A program made the translations under genes and the position numbers. Below, piece by piece: positions 20,329 through 31,264 of a stretch of 64,000 nucleotides of DNA. The stretch is from Pochonia chlamydosporia 170. Its lineage: Eukaryota; Ascomycota; Sordariomycetes; Hypocreales; Clavicipitaceae. Position 1 is the stretch's first letter. Each line of letters starts with the position of its first letter. The stretch lies in the NCBI RefSeq assembly GCF_001653235.2, contig NC_035790.1, forward strand, positions 5,952,001-6,016,000. Reading direction: 5' to 3'. The notes below the pieces were generated by a model. It made no database searches. It was given only the letters and a program-made list of their open reading frames with translations, and was not told the origin of the DNA.

Positions 20329-22283
20329 ATGCAGCGCAATGGTGGTTCTGGAGGGTTTGCTAGCCTTCGGACATGTGTCCTGGGTATGGGGCGCGTGTTG
20401 GGTGTAGGCCTTTCCTCTGTCGCGGCGGCACCTGTACTCCAGACCAAGCCTCATCACGACGACGACGACTTCGAGGCCACTCCGGTATGGGTGCTGTATG
20501 TGGCTTCAATGGCCCTCGTTCTACTCGGCGGTGCATTTGCCGGTTTGACGATCGCGTACGTTACATCCCCCTCTCAGGATAAAACTGCCTGTCCCCTGGT
20601 CGTTTAAGTATTGTGAGAGACTCGCTAATCGTGCGATTGTTACAGTTTGATGGGCCAGGATAGCATTTATCTACAAGTCGTATCCGGTGATCCTGCGGAG
20701 CCGCAATACAAGAATGCGAAAAGGGTGTTGGACTTGTTGAACAAGGGCAAGCATTGGGTTCTTGTTACGCTGCTGCTCGCCAACGTTATTGTGAACGAGT
20801 CTTTGCCTGTTGTTCTTGATAGGACTTTAGGTGGCGGTGTTGCTGCTGTAGTTGGCAGTACCGTTCTTATTGGTATGTTCCAACTTTGAAATTCTGCTTG
20901 AGCTTGCGATAACTTCTGACACTCCCATTCTTCACAGTCATTTTTGGAGAAATTGTTCCCCAGTCCATCTGCGTCCGCTACGGTCTACCGATTGGAGGAT
21001 ATATGTCGAAACCGGTTCTTATCCTGATGTATCTCATGAGCCCCGTGGCTTGGCCAACTGCGAAGCTTCTCGACTGGATCCTGGGCGAAGATCACGGAAC
21101 GGTATACAAAAAGAGCGGCTTGAAGACCCTTGTTACGCTTCATAAATCCCTCGGAGAGCTTTCGGAGCGGTTGAATCAAGACGAAGTTACTATCATCACA
21201 GCTGTTTTGGATCTGAAGGACAAGCCCGTGTCTGAGGTCATGACTCCCATGACTGACGTATACACTCTGGCAGAAGATCATATTTTGGATGAGAAAACCA
21301 TGGATAATATTCTTTCGTCGGGTTACTCCCGCATCCCGATCTATCGCTCTGGCAACAATACAGACTTTGTTGGCATGCTCCTTGTCAAAACTCTCATCAC
21401 GTACGATCCAGAAGACAGAATACCAGTTCGAGAAATTCCTCTTGGAGCTATTGTTGAGACGAGGCCGGAGACTAGCTGCCTAGACATCATCAATTTCTTT
21501 CAAGAGGGCAAATCGCACATGGTCTTGGTATCAGATCATCCCGGATCCGACCACGGTGCGCTGGGTGTCGTTACACTGGAGGATGTGATCGAGGAACTTA
21601 TTGGAGAGTGAGTTTCGGTTCCAGTTGCAATGGGCTATACGAACTTTGTCTAACGGTTATTTAGGGAAATTGTGGACGAGTCGGACGTCTATGTTGATGT
21701 GCACAAAGCCATTAGACGTCTTACGCCGGCTCCTCGAGCTCGACGCATCCATGCCGAGGCTGGTGCCGCCGCCGTGGGTAGGAAGCCAGGTGACGGTGCA
21801 GCTCTGGTTGATATTGCAGAGCACTTGGAAGCATCCGACCCCGTTGTTGGCTCCCTTGGGGCGATGAGCGATGGGGCTCCAGAGAGGATTCCCAAAATGG
21901 CCACTTTCATGAGGCGTCGCGGTTCTGCCGGACCAGACGGCAAACCTGATGACAGGCCTGTGCCTTTTAAGGCGTCATTAGACGAGATGAAACAGCAACT
22001 TCGACACTTGGCTCCTTCAAATCGTGCAGCCAACCCACGAAACACTCGAACCAATGTGTTCAAAATAAAACAGGGTCTCAGTGTGACCACATTTGTAGCT
22101 GGCGACGGCAACAGCAAGCCTCTTGACGAACCAGCGCATAAACCAGACGATGCGGCCGACGGTGACGAGTCAACTCCTCTATTGAACTCCACCGGTGTGA
22201 ATGGCGGCCAATCTGAGAATGGATACGGTTCTGGCAAGTCAAAATCGGACAAGGCTAAATCCAAGTCTCCTGAGCGTCAATAA
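20329..22283 (+). CDS. CNNM/Mam3-type membrane protein with DUF21 and CBS domains
   Basis: Four exons, 20329-20555, 20646-20872, 20938-21607 and 21665-22283, give about 580 residues. Joining restores [31 protein letters not shown] and EELIGEEIVDESD. A signal-like hydrophobic N-terminus is followed by the DUF21 membrane domain (about 55-200) with the conserved FGEIVPQ motif. Two CBS motifs follow (about 225-375: [12 protein letters not shown] and [20 protein letters not shown]). The last 180 residues are disordered and hydrophilic. In yeast Mam3 is a vacuolar membrane protein linked to metal homeostasis, and animal CNNMs handle Mg2+; a similar vacuolar metal role is inferred. The frame starts with TTG at 20317, so the first real ATG, 20329, was used. 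Confidence 0.92.
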
Positions 22284-22593
22284 ACCGGCGAATGTAGAAA
22301 TACTAGTGGGTTGAAGAGGGTCTATGGCTTCATCGCTGGCTGCCCATGTTGTCTCAAAGTACTGTACATTGGTGGAAGAACATGACAAAATAGCATTCGG
22401 CATGAGTGGTTTTAGTTTTAGGTTTTTATAGGGCAACTTTTGGAGTTGAGGGATAATTGAGCTGTTAGGTATTCCGGATGAGGTTCATCCACCACTAGTA
22501 AGAATCCTTGCGATGTGAACGGCATTTCTCCATTTCCGTGGCAAGCTCTTCTGTGCATTTGCAATAACGATTTTATGTTCAATTCGCATGGCA
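22284..22593. other. Intergenic: 3' flanks of convergent genes
   Basis: About 310 bp between the stops of the Mam3-like gene (+) and the lactonase gene (-). AT-rich and non-coding. Confidence 0.65.
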
Positions 22594-23819
22594 CTAATCG
22601 TACCATATGGCATTCATGCCGAATCCGGGCTCAGGCACCCTCACTCTCGCAACTCTGGCGAGAAACTCATCTTGCCAGCGGTAAATCTCCAGCCAACCCT
22701 CCTGGTCATCTGTGATGGCTATCCAGTCATCACACCAGTCACTCGGGGCCACAGCATTACTATGACCGCCACTAGTAGGCGTGGGATTCAGACATATTTG
22801 CCTCTCAATGGCGCCACTCTTGCTCAGCTTGAATGCGGCAATGTATCCAGTCAAATCAAATGAGTTTGCTCTCGAAGAAGCAAACAGATACTCGCCCGAG
22901 TGAGACAACGCACACACATCAGCGCGATACATGGTCCATCTATCGGGGATGCCTGGCGGGATGAGCGGGTACTGCTTGTGAGTGTAGATTGGCATATGGG
23001 TAGCAGGATCGATGAGGTATTCACAGATTCTGTTCCCCTTCTCCATGAGTGCGTATAAATAGTTCCCGGACGGGTGGATAGCTACCCAGCGAGGGTGGTC
23101 TCTCTCATCGGGACACTCTACACTCCCGACGAGTTCGAGAGCCGCGTTTTGAGGAGGAGATGCTTCGTTTTGTCGACGGTGAACCCAGAGCTTGTTTGCT
23201 TTTAAATCTGCGGAGTAGAGGTATATTTCTGAGGGGTCGAAGACCATGCCGTGAATGCCGGAGTTGGGCTGGTATGCGTAGTGTTGGATGGCGGTTTCGA
23301 GGGTCCCGTCAGATGAGGTGGTGAAGACGGTGCCGTGGCCGGCATGGTTGTAGAAGGGGTTGCAGTATACTCCGTAGGGAGGTTGCTTGGCGGCAAGGAG
23401 AAATATGGCGCGGGTGTTGGTTGATGAAGAGGATGCTTCGGCTGGGTGATGTTAGTGATTTGTGGGAGTGATGGATTTTGATTTTGGACGTACGCTCGTG
23501 GAGCATGGGGTGGGATGCTTGTTGGGTGATGAGTGTGGGGGATTCTACGGCGAAGCTGGACCATTTCTTCATGGCGGCGCCGTAGATGTTCTTTTTGGTG
23601 TGCTGTGAGGGTGTTAGCTGTGGATATGGATGTGTGTTGATGTGAATTGGGGGGGGGGCGTGGGTTACTTGCGTCGAATGTCATCCATGATATGGGTTCG
23701 TCTTCTGGGATGGAAGTCCGTTTGACGAGGGTGAGGGAGAGAGTTTCGTCGTCAAAGGCGAATGTGAATATTGCTCCTGGGGGCGTCCAAGTGCCGACCA
23801 TGAGGTGGTGGATTGGCAT
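22594..23819 (-). CDS. Carboxy-cis,cis-muconate cyclase-type lactonase (seven-bladed beta-propeller)
   Basis: Three exons, 23819-23673, 23602-23494 and 23441-22594, give 367 residues, matching the size of the Neurospora 3-carboxymuconate lactonizing enzyme. Intron 1 (23603-23672) has a GC donor (gcaagt); using it gives WMTFD then HTKKNIYGAAMKKW, in frame. Intron 2 (23442-23493) is GT-AG, giving MLHEPEASSS. Family segments include MVGTWTPPGAIFTF at the start, QPPYGVYCNPFYNHAGHG, the propeller histidine region HPSGNYLYALMEKGN and GHSNAVAPSDWCDDWIAITDDQEG. The enzyme class cyclises carboxy-muconate to 3-carboxymuconolactone in the beta-ketoadipate pathway, in the cytosol. It is transcribed away from an intradiol dioxygenase, which supports an aromatic-catabolism role. 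Exact substrate is not readable from sequence. Confidence 0.9.
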
Positions 23820-24857
23820 GTTGGCGGTTGTAAGCGGATGATGCTGGTGATGGTTGGTGATGGTTGGTGATGTTATGAGTGAGAGGGTGAGTTGGGATGG
23901 ATGGTGGTCGACTGTACGATTTGTGTAATTATGAGGAGAACTTCTAGAACGTGCGGCATAGCCGAGTTATCGATTGATTACTCCGACTTTGTGTGAATAG
24001 AACCAAGCTCTGGAAGTTACTGCTCCTACTGCAGTATTACTCCCGGCGTTGTAGCCGACGCCATTAAACTAGCAGACCCAAGACATCACCACAGCCAGGG
24101 CAAAACATTTACCCCCCTCAACACCCTCCATAACAAGCCAAAGTTTGCCTCCAGTCCTTGCCCCCTCCACAATTGACGACCAAAATCAAGCTCCAGCAAA
24201 GATTGTGGGGGAATGCAGAGAGGCGCCCGTCGGGAAACTTTGGCGGCAAATACCTGCGCCAATTATCACCCATAGCTCGACCGTCTAACCAATCGGAACG
24301 GCTTCACCCGCCGGATGCTTCAGCCGGCTCGAGGTCTGGCCACCCGCCTTGGCCGAATAACTGTCATTGCTACAGGCGATCTTGCGGGGATTTGGCTGTC
24401 AAGACAAGATGGATGGATGTTGCTCGTGGTTTGTGATGGCTGATTTGGGGCATTGTGGAGGGGTGCCAAGGGGGTAAAAGTTGGATGATTGTTGGCCAAC
24501 AAGTGCGTTTACGAATGTAATCCACAGTTTTTGATGCTGGACATACAGGTAGTTAGTTTCTTTGTCCCGGAGGGTTGGGCCGGCATTATACAGGGTCAAA
24601 TGTACATGTGGTGGAGAGTTTGTGAATATATATTTGAGTTGGGGCTCCCCGTTGAGAAGCTGGAGTTTGGATAGTCCATCATCATCATCATCATCTTTGC
24701 TTTTTCACTCTAAGCACCAGATTTGTTACCAAGACACTATTGTCACATAGGACATTTACATTTATTACCTTGGTCAACATTATTCACACGCTTGCCTACA
24801 GCAAGATAATACTTACTTTCTCCCCATCATCCACATCACATCTCCAAAACTCTCACA
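23820..24857. promoter_or_regulatory. Shared divergent promoter region of the lactonase and the ring-cleavage dioxygenase
   Basis: About 1.0 kb separates the two starts. It includes a direct repeat of ggtgatggtt near 23848-23875 close to the lactonase start, a short ATC repeat at 24677-24691, and a TC/CA-rich leader before 24858. A specific activator site could not be identified. Confidence 0.55.
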
Positions 24858-25968
24858 ATGACGACGACCAACGGCCACACAAACGGCACATCTGCCGAGC
24901 CAACCAGCCGCTTCGATCCCAACTTCACCAAACACGTTATCAACACCATGGGCCCCAACATGACGCCTAGAAATCGTCAGGTCCTGAGCAGCCTGCTTCG
25001 ACACTTGCACGACTTTGCGCGCGAGATCGAGCTGACCAACGATGAATGGATGGCGGGAGTGCACTTTATCAACTTTATCGGCCAGACGTCTACCAAGACG
25101 AGGAATGAGGCTCATCGAGTTTCCGACGTCCTTGGACTTGAGTCGTATGTTTCCAGTACCCCAACTGTCTCATGCAAACAAACTGACATTTATTGGCAGC
25201 CTCGTCGATGAAATCGCCAACAAAATCATTGCAGAAGGAGACGTTGATCCTACTTCGTCTTCTATCCTCGGGCCTTTCTGGTCTCCCAACGCTCCTTTCC
25301 GCGAAAACGGCGGCACCATCATCCAGGACGCCAATCCCAACGGCAGAGTGTGCAAGATGCACGGCACCATTACTGATCTTCTTACCGGAAAGCCTATCCC
25401 CGGCGCTGTCTTTGACATCTGGCAGGCTAGCGCCAATGGGAAATACGACTTCCAGGACCCGGAGAACCAGACTCCCAATAACTTGCGTGGCAAGTTTAGA
25501 GCCGATGAGAATGGCAAGTATTGGTTCTACTGCTACCATCCTACGGCTTATTCGCTGCCCACGGATGGTCCGGCTCATCAGCTGCTCACGTTGATGGACC
25601 GTCATCCTATGCGTCCTGCGCACATTCATATTATGGTGTGTTTTTTCCCGTCCTGTTGCTTCATGCTGTTCCCAGAAACCACAAAAGCAAAATCCGTTGC
25701 TTGGTTTCAGGGAGATTGTGAAGAAACTGTAGAGTGTGAAGATGGAAGGCTAATAGTACTCGATTAGGTGACACATCCCGAGTTCAAGGGCTGCACAACA
25801 CAGCTGTATCCCAGTGATGACCCGTGGCTGGAGACGGATACCGTCTTCGCCGTCAAGGACGATTTGGTTGTCGATTTTAAGCCATTGAAGGGTGATGACA
25901 CGGCTACATTGGAGCTGGAGTACAATGTGGTTCTATCACCCAAGGGCTATAAGGGCAAGATTTTCTAG
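24858..25968 (+). CDS. Intradiol ring-cleavage dioxygenase (catechol or hydroxyquinol 1,2-dioxygenase type)
   Basis: Non-haem Fe(III) enzyme opening an aromatic diol between the two hydroxyls. Three exons, 24858-25144, 25200-25635 and 25768-25968, give about 307 residues; junctions read [12 protein letters not shown] and HIHIMVTHPEF. The N-terminal helical dimerisation domain is present (about 15-105), then the catalytic beta-sandwich. Iron ligands appear as Tyr in GKYDFQDP, Tyr in HPTAYSLP, and both His of [22 protein letters not shown] is typical of the family. The wording around [12 protein letters not shown] leans to hydroxyquinol rather than catechol or protocatechuate substrates, but this is a judgement. 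Intron 2 (132 bp) is nearly open in one frame; its final TAG is also the acceptor. The lactonase gene diverges from the same promoter region, supporting a catabolic pair. Confidence 0.92.
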
Positions 25969-27309
25969 GGGACTAAAAATATGAAGCGTGCTTTTTGTTG
26001 GAAATCATGGATTGGATGTGTTTGTACGTGTATGAGGTTGGCATGATGCGCTTGTTTGTATACCCGTTAGCTTTGCATAGATTGGTAGTTGAAACATGGT
26101 GATACTTCTTCATCAGACGTGAGATTTGCTTCTGATCATTGCTTGAAGTTTGTTATGGTCGGCAAGCAGCGAAGGCGAAATCTGAGTCCAGATTCGGAGA
26201 TGGCAGAGAGACATTTGCCCTTGTGGCGGCGATTGTGTTGTTGTGCGAGTACGCCAAACAAAGCGGATGCGGCTGTGACATGCTGTATAACACACTGCGC
26301 TTGCATGGTTTGTATTAAATAAGAATTTGTGTCTTTGAGCTGACTGGCGGTATGTGTCAACACGTCAGACCGACTACCAGCTTGCCGGCTTGCACCAACA
26401 CGTAAACTCTTGTTAATGGGGCAGCCTAATCTCTCGTGCATATTATTCAATGGACTTGCGAGCCAGTCCAATAAAATGCATTGATACCACAGCCAAGAAC
26501 CGTGCGGCTGGCCTGGTCTAGCTTCCGCTGTCAATGTAAAACAAGTTCGGGCCGCGGCACCAAACAATCTCGTCGATCTCAAGACATCCATCCGTCCAGC
26601 TTGGTATTAGAAAAATGCGACAGGTTCTTCATGACATGACAGCTTCATAAAAGATGTCCTACATCTGAGCACATCCTCCCTTCATAGACGGCAGCATTCT
26701 TTGCACCCAATCAAGATTAGATGAATTGACTCTTGCCTTGATATTCATTACCCCGCCATGCCATGTTGTCGGTCGCACAAATCGAGGCCATGCTCCGAAG
26801 TGCATACACGCTCGACGGATTTGGTGGTGTTGAGCGCGATAATAAGCCACGTCGTTGGTCGCCACAGCAACAGCCCCGCCAGTAAACAACGGCTTCCTGG
26901 CTAAACCTGATCCAGAGAACAACTAGCTTCTTGGGACACAATTATCCATCTTGTCTTGTTTTATTAACAATGGTATAGTTCGTTTCTCTCATCCCCGATT
27001 TATGATTGCTTGGTGTTGTTTGCTCAAAAGGGCGGCGTGTCTTTTCTCCCTCCACCCTCCTCCTTTCTTCTTCTCTGTTCGATTCCCTTTTTTTTGGGGG
27101 CCGTTGACGCTTGGGGTTGTCTTGTCGTGTTGCTCATCGACAGACCGACTAGTGGCTTGTGGTGAGTGACAACGGGTAAACGGCCAGGCGGGGTCTGGTA
27201 ACTTGGAACGGTCAACGTTTTGGTTTGCTAACGGCTTTTGGAGGGAAAGCCAAGTACGTGCCTTGACGGTAGGAGCGTTGGTGGACGAACGTATCAGACG
27301 ACACTGGCG
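25969..27309. other. Intergenic: 3' flank of dioxygenase and promoter of the formin-like gene
   Basis: About 1.3 kb without a supportable gene. A T- and C-rich stretch at 27035-27100 ends in poly-T and poly-G and is probably part of the promoter or leader of the downstream gene. Confidence 0.6.
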
Positions 27310-29761
27310 ATGGCATCGGGCCGTTACAACGAAACCCCCAATTCAGAAACAAATACTCAGCCCAAACATTCTTCATTTCTGGTTTCTTTTCTCCATCGTC
27401 GACAAGGCTCAAGTGGTAAAGCGTTGCCAACAGTCCCTCCTGCTGAGGCTCAGCTTAGCTGCTCAGACGAAATCATGGTTGGACAATTCGTGAGGAATAA
27501 CCCGGGGACTTTGGGGGAGCTGCAGCAGAACCGTCAGGAGACTGCTCCCCGGTCTCCTACAAAGTCTCGAGATGAACCATTGAACGGTGGACCATCACCA
27601 ACTAAGTCAGCGTTGGGGAAGCTTCAATTTCGGTCCAATGCCGACAAGGAAGCGATGCGGAAGGCCAAGTCTCGAGATCCATCGCCACAAAAACCGAAGA
27701 AGACAAAGTCGGGGACCAATCTGGCGGGACTACTTTCGCGGCCGAAATCACTAAAGAATTTGTACAAGCTGGCCACGGAGCAAGAAAATCAAGCCAAGGA
27801 CAAGGAAAACATGATACCAGATGGGATACCGAACAATGAGCGACCACCGCCAATTTTTGCCCAGTTTACTTCCGACCGCGCCTTGAGCAACGCTGAAAAT
27901 AGCCCAATTCGAGCAGCAAAGGAACGACCAAAGTCATTCCAAGCTCCACAACCACATGATCTTAAACAGTCATCGTCGCCATCCAAGACGACTGGAGGTC
28001 GTGTTACTCGGCCCGTATCTATGCATCCAGATCAAACTCCCCGAGGAAAAGGTCCCTTTGGTCATGCCCGCTCCAAATCCACAATGCCAGCGCCAACCAA
28101 TGCCTTGCCGGAGCTGCAAATTGACCCGAAAGATATCGATCAGCAGCTGGAAGCTTTGCTGGATCGTCGAAATATTCCGGAAAACCAGCGATACAAGATG
28201 CGCAACCTAGCCAACACCATCAAACTCGAATTCATTCGGCAAGACTATGCCGAGATGCAGGCTGCTAAAGCTGACAGACCCGGGACAACCGGTACCACAG
28301 GCAGCACGACCAGCACCGAAGAGGCTATTGCCAGTGACCCCAATAGTCCTGACGAGGATGAGGAACGCCCAAAGCGCAGCAGGGGAAAGAGCTTTACATT
28401 TTCCAGAAGCAAGAAGGATACTAGTTCGCCAACCAAGAAGTCCAAGGGAGAAGGAACTCTTGGCCGGCACTTCAGAAGCCGATCAACCGACAGCATTGCC
28501 TCCGAGACTCGTCCTTCTTCTTCGTCTTCCTCGGTGGGCTCTAGTTTTTTCTCTAAAATCAAGGCTCAGTTAGGTCCCTCGGATTATGTTGCGTATCTCA
28601 GAAAAGTTCAGCAGCCTGAGCTTGTGGAGGTTGGGAAATTGCACAAACTGCGGCTTTTGTTGCGGAATGAAACTGTTGCGTGGATTGAAGACTTTATTCA
28701 ACAAGGTGGCATGCATGAGATTGTTGGGTTGCTGAACCGCATCATGGAAGTAGAGTGGAGGTATGTCTGACACGACGTGGCCAAGTTGGAATCTTTGTCA
28801 AAATCTAACAACATCTTACAGAGAGGAGCATGAAGATGCTTTGTTGCATGAAAACTTGCTCTGCTTGAAGGGCCTCACCACCACTGCAAAGGCCATGGAG
28901 TATCTCAACACTGTCCAGGCAGATCTCTTTCCTAAGCTGCTACATATGCTCTTCGACCCTGAACGCAAAGGCCCAAGCGAATTCACGACTCGAAACATCA
29001 TTACATCAGTGCTTCTTACATACATAGAATCTGCACCACCGGTGGAACGAATAATCAGAGCTAAGAACGTCCTCGGTCACCTAAGAGACAAGGAACCCGA
29101 GGAGGGCGAACGCCCACTACCATTCGTCTTGGAGATGAGACAGGACCGACCCTACCGGATGTGGTGCAGAGAAGTTGTGTCTGTGACTAAGGAGGTCTTT
29201 TGGATCTTCTTGCATAACCTGAATGTCGTCGCACTGGCTAGCGACAAGGGAGCACGGTATACTGCTCAAGACGGCTACTTTGTTAGCAACGACGACCGAG
29301 ACGGTTTGTTTGGATATATGCTGCGCAATTTTCCTCAGGAACGCCCACCGGTCCCTGCAGCCCCTTATGTCGGCGGTGTTGAGTGGGATGCCACCAACTA
29401 TTTGGCTTCACACCTGGACCTCATGAACGCAATCATTGCTTGCACTCCTACTTCTCACGACCGCAATGCGTTACGAGCCGAGTTTCGTATCTCGGGATGG
29501 GAGAGGTGCCTCGGAGGCAGTCTTCGTATTTGCAAAGAGAAGTTCTACGGTAGTGTACACGTAGCCCTACGAACTTGGGTTGCTGCCGCAGCCGAGGACG
29601 GCTGGGATGTCAAGGATGTCCGGTTCGGCCCTCCTCCGGAATCGAGATCGCCCAAGAAGACTGGTGGTGGCCAGAAACCTAAAGTCGAAGCACCACCCAA
29701 GTTGGATATGCCGAAGCTCGATTTCGGAGACAAGCAGCCAACTAATGATGCATGGCTGTAG
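27310..29761 (+). CDS. Formin N-terminal-type protein (GTPase-binding/FH3) lacking FH1 and FH2
   Basis: Two exons, 27310-28760 and 28822-29761, give about 796 residues; the 61-bp intron is GTATGT...ACAG and joins MEVEWR to EEHEDALLHEN. Residues 1-250 are basic, Ser/Pro-rich and disordered. From about 262, LPELQIDPKDIDQQLEALL and YKMRNLANTIKLEFIRQDY match the formin GTPase-binding region. A charged linker follows, then an armadillo-like FH3 region (about 430-720) with YVAYLRKVQQPELVEVGKL, LRNETVAWIEDFIQQGGMHEIV and ENLLCLKGLTTTAKAMEYL. The frame ends with a clean TAG after a Pro/Lys-rich tail, and no proline-rich FH1 or actin-nucleating FH2 follows before the next gene. It is probably a Rho-GTPase-binding polarity or septation factor; the role is inferred. 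The TTG-initiated extension upstream was not used. Confidence 0.85.
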
Positions 29762-30358
29762 CACATTTAAGCCGTGGAAAAACAAACACAGGGCTTATAC
29801 AGCATGTGATATCATGCATTTATAACAAGACAAAAGATTGGACAAAGGGTAGGATTATGTCTCTGGGATCAGTCACTCATTCCTTTGTATTTGCATATCA
29901 TCATTTTTTTATGGTTCCAGTCCATTGGGTAACGGTTGCATTTTTTGGCTTTTTCTTCTTTTTCCTTTTACTTTTAGGGATCATCTTTCCTTCACTGTTC
30001 ATAATATGCGGCTGGTGGATGTACTGTACGATGGCATTGATTACATGAATGAATTGATGAGATTATGAAAGTGGTGTGGCTTTGTCTGACATGAGTTGAG
30101 TATTACTTGGTTGGTGATGCTGATGCTGATGCTGATGCTCTTTGTCATAAACTACTTTGACGTAAGTATTAGGAATGGGTAAGAAAGGTAAATCCACACT
30201 TTATTGATGCACAAGGCTGACCAATATTTCCAGAATTCATAATTGTAGACATGATCGTCGTTGGATGATTCATCATTACCATTGCCTCGATTCAGCCTAA
30301 AATACAAATACAAATGCAAAATGCAAGGTAAGGCGAAAAGAAGAAAGTCGGTGAAAGC
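29762..30358. other. Intergenic: 3' flanks of convergent genes
   Basis: About 0.6 kb, T-rich and non-coding, between the formin-like gene (+) and the aldolase gene (-). It contains a GATGCT microsatellite. Confidence 0.65.
30115..30139. repeat. (TGATGC)n microsatellite
   Basis: Four tandem copies of the hexamer tgatgc in the convergent 3' flank. Simple-sequence repeat. Confidence 0.8.
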
Positions 30359-31264
30359 TCATGTTCCTCGGTGGAGTTTAAACGCATCATACACGGACAT
30401 GCCCTTTAGCACATCCTCCTTGACCTTGTCATCCGCAGCAATTAGCTTCGGTAATATTTCGAGAACCTGGTCTACCTTGTCCTTGGGAATAATCACTACG
30501 CCGTTGACCGGGTCTTGAAAGGCAATGTCCCCTGGTGACACTGTGACACCGTTAATTTCCAAGGGGACTTGCAAGGCCCATGGCACGCTGCCGCCGCCTG
30601 ATCCGACGGTTGAGAGACCATGTGCCAGTATCTGTTTTGGTGTTTTGCGGTTAGCCTCTTTTTCCCTAATTGAGTTCTACCATGTTGCTTCACTTGTGAG
30701 GAGTGGAGGGGTGTGTGTGTGCAGAACAGAGCATACAGGAAGATTGGTGCTTCTGAGTTCTTCTACGTCTCTGACTCGCCCTGCCACAAGGATGCCTTTG
30801 GCTTCCCGGATTTTCATGCGTAGGGCCATGATGCCGCCGCAAATGGCATTAGTCTGGCCCGGGGGTTGCTTCATTACCACAAAGGTGCCGGGCTCTGTAA
30901 CGTCAGTCCAGTGAGTGTCTTTTGGGACGTTTGGCGTTGGCTCGGCCAGGGTTTCGCCTTTCGCTGCAAATAAGACGGTAGATACGGGTGCAATGGTCAG
31001 TGTGCCGGCATCATTACCGGGTTTGCCGCTGTAGGAGTTGAGGTCTGCAATAAACCCTGCCCCGGGAACTTTAAGCTTCAGAAGCGCATCCGAGATATCG
31101 CATGCCGTGTACTGCTCGAGCTTGGCGAGGACGCTATTTGACATGGACGTGGTCGACATGGCTCGTGACGTCAGTTGGATGGGACTGGTAAGTGTAGCTC
31201 GGGCAAGAAAATGAGATGGCGACGAAGCGACTGATGACCCAAGTCGCGTCCAAAGTAAATTCAT
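30359..31264 (-). CDS. RraA-family / 4-hydroxy-4-methyl-2-oxoglutarate aldolase-like protein
   Basis: Two exons, 31264-30737 and 30631-30359, give 266 residues; intron 30632-30736 starts GTATGC and joins STNLP to ILAHGLSTVG. The family includes divalent-metal aldolases that cleave HMG or 4-carboxy-4-hydroxy-2-oxoadipate, and the yeast homologue YER010C. Seen are YTACDISDALLKL near the start of the domain, the signature GGIMALRMKIREAKGILV and AGRVRDVEEL with the Arg-Asp pair, and the C-terminal VNGVVIIPKDKVDQVLE. The first 35 residues (MNLLWTRLGSS...) lack acids and could be a mitochondrial presequence; a second start at 31159 (MSTTSM) would remove them. The frame is also open upstream of 31264, without conserved sequence. 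Proximity to the ring-cleavage pair makes an aromatic-catabolism role conceivable, not shown. Confidence 0.88.

Noticed and set aside
25636..25767. Open reading through intron 2 of the dioxygenase
   Set aside because: Splicing restores HIHIMVTHPEF with the iron-binding His pair followed by the expected strand; the read-through is a chance open frame ending at the acceptor TAG.
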